Shown here one piece after another: positions 21,342 to 32,493 of a stretch of DNA of 64,000 nucleotides. The position numbers and the translations under genes are program-made. The DNA comes from Porphyra umbilicalis (taxonomy: Eukaryota > Rhodophyta > Bangiophyceae > Bangiales > Bangiaceae): positions 1 through 64,000 of the forward strand of contig KV919137.1 of NCBI GenBank assembly GCA_002049455.2, written 5' to 3'. The notes beneath the pieces were generated by a model. That model saw only the letters and a list, made by a program, of their open reading frames with translations. It was not told the origin of the DNA and ran no database searches. Each line of letters starts with the position of its first letter. Position 1 is the stretch's first letter.

Positions 21342-23303
21342 TCACGCCTTGACGCCCTTGGTAGGCGCACCCCTGGGGCATGTCTCGTCCTCCTCCTCTT
21401 GCAATCCAGTGCCAACACCTCGGGGGCACCCACCGCCCTTCTCCAACGCCTCACCCCTCTCTTGCAGTCGGGCAGCCACGCCAACCAACCCGCGGAGCGT
21501 TTCAGACGCTTCGGACAGCTCGGCGTGGCCCATCCGTGCGAGTGCGGCGGCGGCGGCAACGACCGCAGCCTCCAGTTGGGCCATCGGCTCCACCACGGAC
21601 GGCGATTCGGCAGCGCCGCCGTTGCACAAGCCGAGCGCGTCGCGCACGGCACAGCCACCGTGTACAGTAGCGTAGAGGGAACGAGGGGCGGAGGAGGTCG
21701 ATGCCAGCAACGAGGCGCCGCGGGAAAGGCTCGCAGCGTGGAGTGACTCGGACGCCCGGCGGGTGCGATACATCTGGGAGGCAACGGCAAACGACGACAC
21801 GGCGTCTGAATGGGCGCGGCTGACCCTCGGACCTAGCCGGCCGGCGGTGATTGCCCTGGGGGGGATGTCCGAGTCGGTGCCGCGCCTTGAGCTTGGCGAC
21901 GCCGAGGCGGAGCGGGCCCGCCCGATGCCCGGAGATGGGCCAAGCGATACCAAAGTGGCAGCGGGGAGTTGGATGGGCGCAGGGGGGCATGTGCGTGCGG
22001 CACAATGAACCGGCGACGCAGCAGCGGAGAGGTTGGTGCGCGGAGACGCCAGGCCGCCGTCACACCCGTCACTGCACGCCGGCATCGGCGGCGACGGAGC
22101 CCCCAAAGACACTGGCGCGGGTACCTGCTCGAGCGGCGCCTCAACCCGCTCCGGCGTCGCGCGCCGCGCGTACGCGCGAACCGCCCGACCAAACGCCTCG
22201 TACGCACCGACGCAGCCCGGGTAGTCGTACACTCCCGTCGTTCGGTCCTGCATCCGCTCTGGGTGGAACTGCAAGCCAATGCAGTATCGCCCGGCGTCTG
22301 GGTCGTAGGCAGCGGGCTCGTAAAACGCTTCGACAAGCCCATCGGGCGAGTGCGCCATTGGCGTGAAGCCCTGAGCCAGCGTTCGCACACCTTGGTGGTG
22401 GTACGAGTTGACGTCCAAAGCGGTGGCGCCGTCAAACCAGTCGGCCAGTGGCGTTGTCGGCGTTACGGAGACGGGGTGCCGGTGGCTGTCATAGTTGTTA
22501 TAGTCAATGTGGGTGACACCCCCGCCGACCTGGGTGTCAATGTCCGAGTAGAGCGTGCCACCGCGGTACACGTTGAGCACCTGGCTCCCGCGGCAGATGC
22601 CGAGGTAGGGGATGCCCCGCGCGACACAGCGGCGCACCAGCTCAAACTCAATGAGGTCCTTGGCCTGGTCCACAGAGGCATCGGATGGGTGGCTGGCCGC
22701 CACCGTCGCCGTCTGCTCGTCTGTCATGCCGCCGCCATCTGGGCCGAGCGCGCCCGGCCACGCCTTGAGGTCAATATCCTCCCCTTCGCACAGCAGGACG
22801 CCGTGGATGGGCTCGTACGCGTCAATCAGGCGAGACACCTCCTCCCCAGTCGTGTCGGCACCAACGCAGCGAGGGACAATGACCGGGCACGCGCCATAGC
22901 GGAGGATGAGCGTCAGGTGGTACTCGCCGACGAAGTCGACAAACTTGTCCTTGCGCATGTGGCGCCGAGAAACGATGAGGATGCGCGGCAGCGCTTGGGG
23001 CAGCGCCCCCCACGAGGATGACACAGACGGGCACGAGCCGGTGCGAGTGGACGATGCAACGACACTGGCAATGTCGTCGACAAGGCTGGCCACACCCGCA
23101 GAAGAGTTGGGGGTGCCGACGCCGATGCTGCCGCCACCACTGCCGCCACCGCCGCCACCACCACCACCACTCACGCCCCCATCATCCAAGTCCGTGGCTC
23201 GCATCGCCACCGTAGACGGGGAGCCGGTCACTGCCGTCGCCGTCGTCGGGGTTGAGTTCCCAAGCCGTGAGCAGCGCGAGCACAAGCCCGTACACTGTCG
23301 CAT
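21342..23303 (-). CDS. Class-I glutamine amidotransferase-like hydrolase (peptidase C26)
   Basis: This belongs to the gamma-glutamyl-hydrolase/PuuD-like class of the GATase-1 fold, which hydrolyses gamma-glutamyl bonds. From ATG 23303 it has 653 residues. The first ~95 residues include a poly-Gly/Ser run. The catalytic domain spans about residues 106-385: HGVLLCEGEDIDL, then the nucleophile elbow YLGICRGSQ with Cys237, GVTHIDYNNYDSHRHPV, VNSYHHQ, and LQFHPERM supplying His347 and Glu349. The triad is complete. A C-terminal extension of ~260 residues is Ser/Ala-rich with a terminal helix and is not typical of the family. Met at 23204 is an alternative start. The substrate cannot be fixed. Confidence 0.88.
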   Translation of the reverse strand: MRQCTGLCSRCSRLGNSTPTTATAVTGSPSTVAMRATDLDDGGVSGGGGGGGGGSGGGSIGVGTPNSSAGVASLVDDIASVVASSTRTGSCPSVSSSWGALPQALPRILIVSRRHMRKDKFVDFVGEYHLTLILRYGACPVIVPRCVGADTTGEEVSRLIDAYEPIHGVLLCEGEDIDLKAWPGALGPDGGGMTDEQTATVAASHPSDASVDQAKDLIEFELVRRCVARGIPYLGICRGSQVLNVYRGGTLYSDIDTQVGGGVTHIDYNNYDSHRHPVSVTPTTPLADWFDGATALDVNSYHHQGVRTLAQGFTPMAHSPDGLVEAFYEPAAYDPDAGRYCIGLQFHPERMQDRTTGVYDYPGCVGAYEAFGRAVRAYARRATPERVEAPLEQVPAPVSLGAPSPPMPACSDGCDGGLASPRTNLSAAASPVHCAARTCPPAPIQLPAATLVSLGPSPGIGRARSASASPSSRRGTDSDIPPRAITAGRLGPRVSRAHSDAVSSFAVASQMYRTRRASESLHAASLSRGASLLASTSSAPRSLYATVHGGCAVRDALGLCNGGAAESPSVVEPMAQLEAAVVAAAAALARMGHAELSEASETLRGLVGVAARLQERGEALEKGGGCPRGVGTGLQEEEDETCPRGAPTKGVKA

Positions 23304-24183
23304 CCACCGCCAGTATGAAGCAGCAAAGAGTGCGGCAGGGAGCACTGTGCAATGAAAAGCAAAAATTGCGGTCGACAATGGCGGTGCTCCTGCTTCGGCG
23401 ACCCGTCCAGGCGCGGTGTGCGGCGGCGTTAATGTAGGGTCGGGCTACGCGGCCGTGCGAGCCACCCTCCACGCTCAGCGAGCACTGAGTGGCGGTCGCA
23501 GTGCCTTGCAGCCACCACGTCCCGCCCCCCCCTGGCGCATTCAACGAGTTTCGCCTGCACGGGTCTCGTAAGAAATCCTAGTCACGGTCTCGTGTCGCCT
23601 GGTCGCGCGCCCCCACAAAAGCTCGCCCCAGTGTCAGAACCGCGGGGGCAGCCACGCCTGCGCGCGCCTACCGGCGGGCTAGTTCGTCAGTTGGTGGCGC
23701 GCAGCAGGTCAGCTGGCACCCGAACCCACCCCGCACAGATGCGTGGCCACGGCGTCCGCAGCAAGCTGCGGCGTGACTGCCGTTGGCCCCCACACGCAAG
23801 AACACAGGTGCGCGGCGGAAAATCCTTCCACGGGGGAAGGGCGGGGGGAGAGTCACTGCCGTTGGCGTCGTGCCCCCATCCGCGTCACCGCTGCCGGCGA
23901 GGCGGCCACCGCTGGCCGCCGCCAAGGGCGAACAAGGGCACCCGCCAATAAGAGAGAGCCCTAAATAGGATACAGGCCTGTCCGCTGGGGGGAGCAAGCA
24001 TCCAGGAACCCGCCCGCATTGTGACCAGGCGCCCCGTCGTGCCTTGGCAGGGAGAGCCTTGGCGCAGGCACCAGATGGCCGGCCAGCCACTGACTGTCTA
24101 CGTAGCGTGCGGCCAGCACAGAGAACGGAGGGGGTGTGAGCTGGTCGTGCCCGAATGCCACAGCACGCGCCGAAGAAACCGGC
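23304..24183. other. Intergenic, no gene seen
   Basis: This is the promoter side of the hydrolase gene followed by spacer up to the hAT target site. No coding or RNA signal was recognised. Confidence 0.4.
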
Positions 24184-24657
24184 GTCCGCGCTAGGGATGG
24201 GCAAGTGATTAAGTGGAATCAGGTATAAATCGATTAATTGGGCCAAAAAAAAAGATCGACAGGATATCGATTGGGAGTCGAAAAATCGGGGCAACCGATT
24301 TTCTAATAAATAATAGCATAAATATTGCCGCAGCACATAATTCACACCACTCCGGACTCAGACCACCAGACTTAGCCGTCATCGGTCACTTCAGAGCTGG
24401 TGGCTCGCCGAGCTGACGCTTGGCAACCGCTGGTTGCTCTCGCTCATTCGTGCGAGGATACGTAACGCGTTGCGGCCAGAATGCTGTGGGATGGTCCCAT
24501 CGGGCACCCCAGTCTTGGTGCAGCGTTGACAGCTTGTCTTCGAACCCCTACACCGTCCGTACACAGGCGCTCGTCACCGACTGCGGTTCCCTCCACTACC
24601 CCACGACTTTCTTGAAGCGCATCACGGGTTCATGCCTGACGTCCAACTCCCCTGACC

Positions 24658-24891
24658 ATGTCGACGCTGTTTGTGCCGCCCGAGTCGAGCCAGGCTGCCA
24701 CCGTGCCCAGCGCTGGCCCCTCTGCCCAGTACGCTGGCGGCCTTTCCCATACACAAGAATCAGACTGGCGGTCGGGCGACGGTTTCCGGTGGGGGCCAGT
24801 GCCTATGGTGAAGAAGAGGAGTTCTGTCTATGCGTACTTCGGCATCGAGTACAAAGACCCACGGGGAGTGATGGTCGTGTTAAATAGATGA
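24658..24891 (+). pseudogene. Truncated hAT transposase N-terminus (BED-finger-like remnant)
   Basis: A 77-codon frame inside the hAT element ends KKRSSVYAYFGIEYKDPRGV and then stops soon after. The aromatic SSVWxxF pattern matches the start of BED zinc fingers found in hAT transposases, but the Cys and His zinc ligands and the rest of the transposase are absent. The assignment relies on a short motif and on its location. Confidence 0.45.
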
Positions 24892-24949
24892 GTACGCTCT
24901 CGGACCTAACGCGGTTGAACGCCAATGGTGCACGCCAGAGGGAGGCGGC

Positions 24950-25160
24950 GAGAAGCGACTGGGGGGTGCGGGGGAGGCGCCGATAGGCAAGGCTGGGAGC
25001 GGGGGAGGAGCGGACAGGCAAGGCCGCGCGCGGGGCAGACGCCGAAAAGCGAGGCGGGGAGTGGGGGAGGCGCCGAAGAGCAAGGCGGGGAGCGGGGGGG
25101 CCGCCGAAGAGCAAGGCGGGGAGCGGGGGTGACTCAGAAGAGCAAGGCAGGGAGCTGGGG
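24950..25160. repeat. G-rich minisatellite inside the hAT element
   Basis: Imperfect tandem copies of a ~30-36-bp unit built on gccgaagagcaaggcgggga with a variable G-rich tail, about six copies. The unit is purine-rich on the plus strand. Confidence 0.7.
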
Positions 25161-25419
25161 ACCCGAAGAAAGGGACCAGCGCGAGGGTGTTGCTGGACAG
25201 GCACGAATGGGTGGACGATTACGCGTACCGTCGATAACTACGAGAGCAACAGCCAAAGACAAGTGCCTGCAGAGTCACCTCCATCCACCTGCTTTTCGCT
25301 GCGTGCAAGCCTCGCTGGCGGCAGGTGAAAAAATCGACTTGAAATCGATCATCGGTTGTGACTGAAGCCCAATTTATCGATTTACCCCAGCCAACCGATT
25401 GCCCACCCCTAGTCCGCGC

Positions 25420-28040
25420 TCCTGTCAGAGGGGGTTCCTGGCCCCCTGGATAAGCACGCTGACGACACGACGCGGGCAGACTCCTGTGTAGCGTCCTCCC
25501 TCGGGCTGTCGGCGGTCCCCTAGAACTCGACGCGTCGTCCCCGCCTCCCAATTTGGCAGGCCACCTTCACATAAGTGACTAGAATACGTGGAAGCTGCTC
25601 CCCAATGCGCCTGCACGCCAGTAGTAAGGCCTCCATTCGTGGACCGTGACAAGCGACCTGCCACCGTTGCCGCCGTCAGAGGCAGCCGTCACTCCGAAAG
25701 GATCACCAGCGGCCGCACATTGGAGGATGCGACGGTAACAGCCACGAGCGGGCGCGGCGGCTCGTGGGCGGCCGAGATACGGCACCGCTTGGCCGAGAAA
25801 TCTCGGGGTTCCATCAGATGATCTCGGGTATCCCCTTGTAAACGGGTCTGGTGAGTGGGCCGCTCGCGTGAGGAGCTGTTGGTTTGGCGGTCGCTCACGC
25901 CTGCGCGCGTCGACGGCGGCAGACGAGGTTGCTCAGAAGTTACGTTGCGGGCCGGCCTCGCCTCCACCGCCGTTTTGGCACACCTGACCGGTGTCAGGCA
26001 GACCAGAAGGCAGCGTCACACGGCCTGCCCAGACCTCTAGGGTTGTGACGGTCCTGCAATTCGAGTGGCTCGACCGAGGGGCGCGCACCGACCCGGCTGG
26101 CGGGGATGCCTGCACCGTGGTCGAACACGAGACACGGTTGGGTCGGACGGTGCAAGGGGTTTTGGTGCGGGGACACGCACACCATTCGATCCAGTTGCCA
26201 TTGCGTCGAGTGCTGCCAACACTTCATAGGACGAATGTTTCTCTATACTTTGTCGCGAGTTCAAGACAAAAACGATAGCTTTTGCAGGCTCAGAACGTCC
26301 AAAATATTTCGAGAGGCTATTACAGTCATTGCGCACTTGTGCTCATCTCTTTCACGGGCGAAACTCGATCCCACACAAGCCGGACCCGGCACACATATAG
26401 TGGCTGTATGCATGCAGCCACTCGAAAGCGGTCGTGTGGGCTCGATCTGCGACCGAATACTTTGCGCCCTGAATGGGATTAGAAGTTTGATGGCTGCCCC
26501 TCACCACGCCCTCTTCAGAAGTGTGCAAAAACAAAGAGCATCTGATCCTTTGGTTCCTCATCGCTGAACTCCATGATCCAGAGTTCCGTTGGCGCCTGAT
26601 CGTGCTTGTTTTGGACCAAATGGCCCGATACGTAGCAATTTGGGTGCTGGCTACACAGTGCGCCAGCCTGCTTCACAAGAAGGCGCTTTCTCTAGTAGCC
26701 CACCTACACACACGCGCTTCGCTGAGGACACGAATGCAGACTGCCACCCCTGAAACGGAGAGCAAGTCCCTTGATCTAAGTATATGTGTGCATCACTACA
26801 CATTTGTCCCAAAGGCCAGGGAATTTTGAGCTGAATCAGCGAGAACGCCCTGTATTTAGTCTCCAACAGTTCGTAACAAGATGTTCAAAAGTTATATTGG
26901 CCGAAAAGTTGAGGTTGACAGGAATCTTTCCACTCAACGTCTTTCGGCTGGCAACGCGTCACGAGATACTCAGCTCCTTTCGAGGCCCACACCGCGAGGG
27001 TGAGGCCTGGCTTCCACGCACCAATGGCGGGCTCGTCTCCACCTAAAATTCGTGACATGCCCTCGATCTTCAGCGCCACCTTGCATGCACACGCTCCCTG
27101 CTGCAATTCTACTGGTCGGTGTGACAGCTGGCCCCGTTGGTGTCCTTCCGCCGCCACAGGCGCGGTTTGGTTCTGTCTTACCCTCCCACGGCTCCAGCGT
27201 GGGTGCGTCCCCTCCGAAAGACCTCCAGCGGCGCGCGACGGGCTCGACCAGTAGTGCCGCGGCGCCCTGCACACAGCTGGGTGCCACTCACGCCGCAGCC
27301 GATGGCCCCCACGGGCGCTCGGCCGGCGCTCCGCCTCACCGCCGGGTCCTCGGCGCGCCCTCGCCAGGAGGTCCTCGCCGCCCCACTGTTGTCCGGGAGG
27401 TGCTCACCACCCCGCTCTGCCCCACGGGCGATACGCGCAAGCTCGCACACGCCCAGCCTGATGCGAGGGCCGTCATGGTGTGGCAGTCATCCCCGCTGTC
27501 CACCCTTCTCCCACGGTGGCGTGAGGGCCGTAGTGGGCTTGTGGGCAAGAGTTCTGTGCCGCCCACTATGGGCGGAGGGGCCACGCTGGCGATCCAATTG
27601 AGGTCATGCCCGTGGCCGACCGCGCGCGGGCCTGCCGCGCTCTGTTTCTGCGGCAAACGGGGCACGAGATGCGGGGCGGGCGGGGTGGCGTGTCCCTTTT
27701 TCGTCCTCCCCCTGTGAGTGGACGCCGACCGAGGGGCCGACTGGTGCGTTGTCAAACCGTGCTGACTGACGAAGCGTGGCGGTGGCAGCCCTTTTTTTTT
27801 ATGAGGCTATCAGGCGCGCTTGCTGTGGGGAACGATATGAGGTCACCGGGAGCTCACGTGGGCGGAGCATCGTGAGGCCGTCCAGAGTGTTTGGTAGAGG
27901 AGCCGCCCGCCACAAAAGCGAGCGCATCGTGGGCTTGTGCGATGGCGAGCGGCGCAACGGCGCTCTCCCCGCCGTTCCCGACCGACCGTGGAAGCACGCG
28001 GGCAGCTTTCACTCATGCCGACCCGTCTTTGGCCTCGGCC
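25420..28040. other. Gene-poor stretch
   Basis: Composition drops to moderate GC from 25,400 to 27,000 and rises again towards 28,000. I see no domain-bearing frame. It contains one copy of a dispersed repeat (26734-26806) and a short palindromic motif gtgGCTGtatgcatgCAGCcac near 26,400. It is likely old mobile-element debris. Confidence 0.4.
26734..26806. repeat. Dispersed repeat, copy 1
   Basis: About 73 bp (gaatgcagactg... through cactacaca) recur with ~88% identity in the same orientation at 53841-53913. The sequences diverge on both sides. Confidence 0.7.
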
Positions 28041-28703
28041 TCAGTCTGTCGCGGCTTGCTCTGCCGCGCGACGGTGCGGCAAAGGATTCCGCGTGAGCAC
28101 GACAGAGGTGCCAACCACAATGGCCGCCCCGTTGAGCACAAACAGCTGGGTGCTCTCTGGCTGCCGCCCGCCACGGTGGCCCCCTGGGCGTCGCGGCGCT
28201 CCGGGCGGGGGGCGTACGGCGGCGCCCCCGTCTGTCGGTGGTGCCACCACCCCTCTCCCAACGAGGGGACCGGCGGTGCCGTCGGCTACGATGATGGCGG
28301 GCGGTGGTTGTGGGGGCACGAGCACCCCCCCCCGCCCCCGCTGTCGGGGGCCACCCCGTACGCCCGCGCGGCGCGCGTCGCCCACGACGGCAGCCGCCGC
28401 CGAAAGCGCCACCGTCACCGCCGTCACAGCTGCTATGGACACCCCCCCGACGCCTCTGCTGGCGGGGAGCCAAGGGCCACCATACAGCGCGGTACCCAAC
28501 GCTCGGCGGCAGCGGCGGTGGGAGATGCCACCGCCATTGCCGCCGGCTGCAGCCTGTCGTCGCACCGCCACCGCTGGCGCCGCACCATTCCGTCGTCGTT
28601 GGCAGCGCAGCAGGCAGTCCCCCGACCGGCGCGTCCCTGTCTGATGACGCATCGACGACGTCCGTGACGCCGTCCACGCGACCGCCGTCGGCGCCACGGG
28701 CAT
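28041..28703 (-). CDS. Possible small membrane protein (uncertain)
   Basis: The minus-strand frame from ATG 28703 encodes 220 residues with two hydrophobic stretches. These are VGGVSIAAVTAVTVALSAAA near the middle and STQLFVLNGAAIVVGTSVVL near the C-terminus, the second followed by a short polar tail. The intervening region is Pro/Gly/Arg-rich. The overlapping opposite-strand frames are Arg/Ala strings. No family is recognised, and the frame could be compositional. Confidence 0.3.
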   Translation of the reverse strand: MPVAPTAVAWTASRTSSMRHQTGTRRSGDCLLRCQRRRNGAAPAVAVRRQAAAGGNGGGISHRRCRRALGTALYGGPWLPASRGVGGVSIAAVTAVTVALSAAAAVVGDARRAGVRGGPRQRGRGGVLVPPQPPPAIIVADGTAGPLVGRGVVAPPTDGGAAVRPPPGAPRRPGGHRGGRQPESTQLFVLNGAAIVVGTSVVLTRNPLPHRRAAEQAATD

Positions 28704-29222
28704 TGTCGAGCACAAGTGTGTCGACGCCGGCTGTCTGGACGGACGGCTGTCTCGTCGAGTCTGCGTCACGACGGCTGGACAGCCTCGCGCGCCAGGAAGC
28801 GTCATCGGTGCATAGTTATTGTAAGTCGACCAACCGTTCTCGGATCAATGGGCGGCCAGCGTTTGTGGTCAGAAAATTGCACGGGAGATTTTGTCGCATG
28901 GCCTGTGGGCCTCAAGAGCTCCGTGGTCACTGCGCTGTGGAGGTCTCAATGGCAATCTCGGTGCCGGACGTGACGGTCCCGGGCAGGTCAGTTCGTGTGT
29001 GCAGGGGGCCCCTGTCCAGTCATTGCTGAGACCAGCCCCGTCTCTGGCCCGCGACGCGCTTCCGCCCGTCGCCCCCCCCTGTCTGGTCTGCCGCCACCCC
29101 CGACCGCGTCCCTTCCGCCACCACATCCTCTGCAACCGTCGTGATCCGGCCACCCGCTATCCCCCCCCCCCCACACCGGCCGATCCCTCCCCGCCCTTAC
29201 CCCGTCCCGCACCCCACCCACG
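28704..29222. other. Upstream region of FNR
   Basis: A C-rich leader (29,160-29,222) immediately precedes the FNR start codon. No TATA box or other gene was identified with confidence. Confidence 0.4.
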
Positions 29223-30460
29223 ATGGTCGCCTTTGTCGCCACGCCCGTCCTGGGCGGCGCCCGCGTGGCGCCCGCCGCCGCCTGCGGTGCCCGCACTTCT
29301 ACCTTTGTGGCGTCCAAGGTGGTACCCGCCGCCGCGCCGTCGGCTGGCTCGGCCACCCTTCGCATGGCCGCCACCAAGCGCGCGAACGTGCCGCTCAACC
29401 TGTTCCGCCCCAAGACCCCGTACGAGGCGACGGTCTTGTACAATGCGCGGATTGTGGGTAAGGACGCGCCCGGCGAGACCGTGCACCTGATCTTCCAGCA
29501 TGACGGCAATGTGCCCTACCTGGAGGGCCAGTCGATTGGCGTCATGGCGCCTGGCTTGGACGCGAAGGGCAAGCCCCACAAGGTCCGCCTGTACTCGATC
29601 GCGTCGACGCGGTATGGTGACTTTGGTGACGGCAAGACCGTCTCCCTGTCGGTCAAGCGCCTGTTGTACAATGACGATGAGGGCAAGGAGGTGAAGGGCG
29701 TCTGCTCCAACTTCCTGTGCGACCTCGCGCCGGGCGACAAGGTCAGCATCACGGGGCCGGTCGGGACGGCCATGCTCATGCCTGAGGACCCCAACGCGAC
29801 GGTCATTATGCTGGCGACAGGCACGGGCATTGCGCCGTTCCGCACGTACATGCGCCGCGCCTTCACGGAGAAGCACTCGGACTACAAGTTCACGGGCAAG
29901 ATGTGGCTGTTCTTGGGGTATGTTGGGGGGTTTCTTTTTGAATGGTGTGATGGCATGGCAACGTGGCTCGAGTGTGCGGAAGTGTCGTTGCTTGGGCATG
30001 TGGCGTGCGTGCGACCTCGTTCTGGTACCCAGTCACTGACATCTCGCACACCCGGTCTTTGCATGACCATATGGATTGTTGTCTCAACCATTTGCCTTCC
30101 CCTGCTTCCCTCAATAACAGTGTGCCGACGTCGTCCACCCTTCTCTACCAAACCGAGTTTGAGGAGATGATGCACAACTATCCCGACCAGCTGCGCTGCG
30201 ACTGGGCCATTTCCCGCGAGCAGACCGACGCGGACGGCAACAAAATGTATCTGCAGACGCGCATGAAGGAGTACGCGGAGGAGCTGTACCAGCTGGTGAC
30301 GGGCCCGTCCAAGGCTTACATCTTTCTGTGCGGCCTCAAGGGCATGACCGCGGGCATTGATGAGATGTTTGGGGAGCTCTTCAAGAAGGACGGGCTCGAC
30401 TGGAACGAGTACCGGAAGGCCATGAAGAAGGAGGGCCGGTACGAGGCCGAGGTGTACTAG
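29223..30460 (+). CDS. petH: Ferredoxin-NADP+ reductase, plastid
   Basis: This flavoenzyme transfers electrons from photosystem I-reduced ferredoxin to NADP+ at the thylakoid surface. Exons are 29223-29917 and 30121-30460. The intron (gtatgt...acag) joins GG|T GTG, giving [14 protein letters not shown], and the product is 344 residues. Residues 1-~58 are a transit peptide ([12 protein letters not shown]... ending near RMAA). The FAD site shows RLYSIAST and GVCSNFLC, and the NADP site shows [21 protein letters not shown] and [10 protein letters not shown]. The C-terminal Tyr that stacks on the flavin is present (EAEVY-stop). No N-terminal CpcD-like domain precedes the reductase, unlike long cyanobacterial FNR. 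It is convergent with the rhodanese gene. Confidence 0.97.
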
Positions 30461-30841
30461 ATGGTCACGCGCACGCGCTCTGGTGTGAGCGGTTCTGTTT
30501 TTTCTTCCATTTGCGCGCCGTGTCCGTCAGCCGCGGGCTCCGTGACGTGTCCTTCGTGCCGGTTTTTTTCTTCCTTTTTTTTTTTATCGAGCGTCGGGTG
30601 GGTGTCTTGATCGGCTCTTTTTGCGATGCATCACGCACCATGTGCCAACGTCTGCCTATCCACCCGCGGGAGCCGTACTGCGCTCGCAGAGAACCCCTTC
30701 TCGCGCGCAAGTGGGCATCCACCGCCGTGTCGCGAGTTTGTCAAGCTCACTGCCGCCAGCGTGGCACATAGTTATTCCAGAGTTCGCTAGTCAGCTGCCC
30801 CACAGGACATGGTCTGTCACGTGCACACATCTTGGTTGCAG
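30461..30841. other. Intergenic between convergent genes
   Basis: T-rich 3' flank of FNR (tttttt runs near 30,560-30,585) followed by the 3' flank of the rhodanese gene. No gene was seen. Confidence 0.4.
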
Positions 30842-31597
30842 CTACGCCACTGCCGGGGACGCGACCGCCTCCCTCCCCGGCGGCGACCCGCTGCCCCGCA
30901 CCTCCCCCCGCAGTAGCTGCCAGACGACCCGCAGGCCCGCGGGCACCACGTGCGCGACACTCGCACACACCCCAAACACGACCACGTCGAGGCCCGGCGG
31001 CAGCAGTGCCGCATAGTGGTCGGTAAACGCGTGCAGGCGGCGGGTGCCACACGGAGACGGCCGCCCCCGACCCCCGTCAGCGTCAGCGTCAGCGTCAGCG
31101 TCAGCGTCAGCGTCAGCGTCAGCGTCAGCGTCAGCGTCTCCGCCGCCGCTTGGAGCGACCAACGCCCCCCCGCCGTGAGCCCACAGCAGGATGCCCTCCC
31201 CGTTGCGGACGGTGAGTCCCGGCGCGGCGGCCGCGGCCGGCGACCGCAAAAGGCGGCGCGCCCACGCGCCGCTCCGCGCGCCGACCGTACAGTAGGGCAC
31301 GACGGTCGCGTGCGCGAGCGCCGCCGGCGGGAGGGCGTCAAAGGCGGCGGCGGAGAGGGCGGTGGGGAGGGTGGAGACGGCCCGCTCCGCGGCGGTGCGC
31401 ACGTCGACGAGGAGGAGGCGCGGCGCGCCGCCGCCAGCGTCGGTGGGGGGGGGCGAGGGGGAGGAGAGCATGCGCGCCAGCTCCGCCGTCGGCAGGGGGG
31501 GGACGTCGGGGTAGAGGCGCGTCGCGCGCGTGACGACCGCCTGGAGGGCGGGCAGCGTGTCGGCAGCCGCGGGCGGTGGGTCATCGGTCGACGGCAT
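30842..31597 (-). CDS. Rhodanese-like domain protein
   Basis: 251 residues from ATG 31597 (MPSTDDPPP). The rhodanese fold is visible as RLYPDVPPLPTAELARM, LLLVDVRTAAERAVSTLP and the active-site loop VPYCTVGARSG with the presumed sulfur-accepting Cys. GEGILLWAHGGGALV follows. This layout matches the single-domain rhodaneses of cyanobacteria and plastids. A (Asp-Ala)n run encoded by a CGTCAG microsatellite separates the domain from a C-terminal segment (FTDHYAALLPP, then DVVVFGVCASVAHVV) that may be a membrane or buried helix. The in-frame GTG start further upstream (31669) is not used in this model. Confidence 0.85.
   Translation of the reverse strand: MPSTDDPPPAAADTLPALQAVVTRATRLYPDVPPLPTAELARMLSSPSPPPTDAGGGAPRLLLVDVRTAAERAVSTLPTALSAAAFDALPPAALAHATVVPYCTVGARSGAWARRLLRSPAAAAAPGLTVRNGEGILLWAHGGGALVAPSGGGDADADADADADADADADADADGGRGRPSPCGTRRLHAFTDHYAALLPPGLDVVVFGVCASVAHVVPAGLRVVWQLLRGEVRGSGSPPGREAVASPAVA
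31075..31134. repeat. (CGTCAG)10 microsatellite in coding sequence
   Basis: Ten perfect tandem copies of a 6-bp unit lie inside the rhodanese gene. On the coding strand they encode alternating Asp-Ala without shifting frame. Confidence 0.95.
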
Positions 31598-32350
31598 GGC
31601 GGCTGCGCGACGCACCGCAAAGGCGCAGGCACCGCAATGTGGGCGGAGCCAGACAGTCAGAGGGGTCACTGACCAAGAGCATTGGGGACTCGTTTCGTAG
31701 CCGCTTCTCTGCCCGTGACGTGCGCAGTGTGTTCGTCTGTGGAGGGCAACACTAACATCGTCCTACAGTATTATCCATATCCATATCCCTATATGTACAG
31801 TGGTAGTTACATTGAAAAAGAAGTACAAAAACTTGTCAGTATGGGAGGTAGTGCGTACAGGCCTTGTGTAAGAGCTCAGTTCTGCCAGTCGGTCCATCCA
31901 ATCCCGCGCCGCACACAAGCCGTCCTCCAAACAGCGTGCATCCCTTGGGCTCCCAAACATTGCACGCCGGGTGTGGCGCGAAAGCGGGCTTTGGGCGGGG
32001 CGTTCCACCCGTTCCACCGCAACGCCAACGAGCGCGCGCCCGCGCAACGCCGACCACGACCGCGCGAGCCGTGTGGACGCCGGCGCGCGCCCGGCGCGGC
32101 CGCCGCCCCGCGCTCCCGTCACCGGTGTGTGCCGACTGACGGCGACGCGCCCCCCCCCCCCTTCCCTCCCTAGCCCTCGATTCAACGTGACCGTGCCGCG
32201 CCTTTCCCCCCACCCCCCCCCCCGCCCCGTCCATCGTGTGCAACGCCGCGTCGCGTCCACACTCGCGCGTGCACCCCCGCCCGCGTCGCGCAGTCCGCCG
32301 TCGGGTCTGTCTCCACCCCCGCGCCCTCCCCCCCCCCCCGGCCCCGCACC
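31598..32350. other. Divergent promoter region
   Basis: This lies between the minus-strand rhodanese gene and the plus-strand gene at 32351. It contains a short (ccatat)n tract near 31,775-31,790. The last ~300 bases are a C-rich leader. Confidence 0.4.
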
Positions 32351-32456
32351 ATGCGGTACGGCAACACGGCGGCGACGCAGCTGACGCAGCGGCTCGCGAC
32401 GCAGTCGGAGGACCTCGTCGGCGACCACATCCGCTCCTTTGAGGACGCGCCGGCCG

Positions 32457-32493
<37 letters not shown>

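Larger units (their letters stand above)
24192..25411. mobile_element. Non-autonomous hAT element, 1.22 kb
   Basis: The ends are tagggatgggcaa (24192) and its imperfect inverse ttgcccacccct-a (ending 25411), the typical hAT terminal pattern. The 8-bp sequence gtccgcgc occurs directly outside both ends (24184-24191 and 25412-25419) as a perfect target-site duplication. Subterminal AT-rich blocks with atcgatt motifs occur at both ends. Most of the transposase is missing. A reading frame at 24658-24891 keeps a BED-finger-like start (SSVYAYFGIEYKDPRG), and a minisatellite occupies about 24,950-25,160. Confidence 0.88.

Noticed and set aside
27052..27717. 221-codon plus-strand frame
   Set aside because: No recognisable domain or start context, Ser/Pro/Arg-biased and in a repeat-rich interval.
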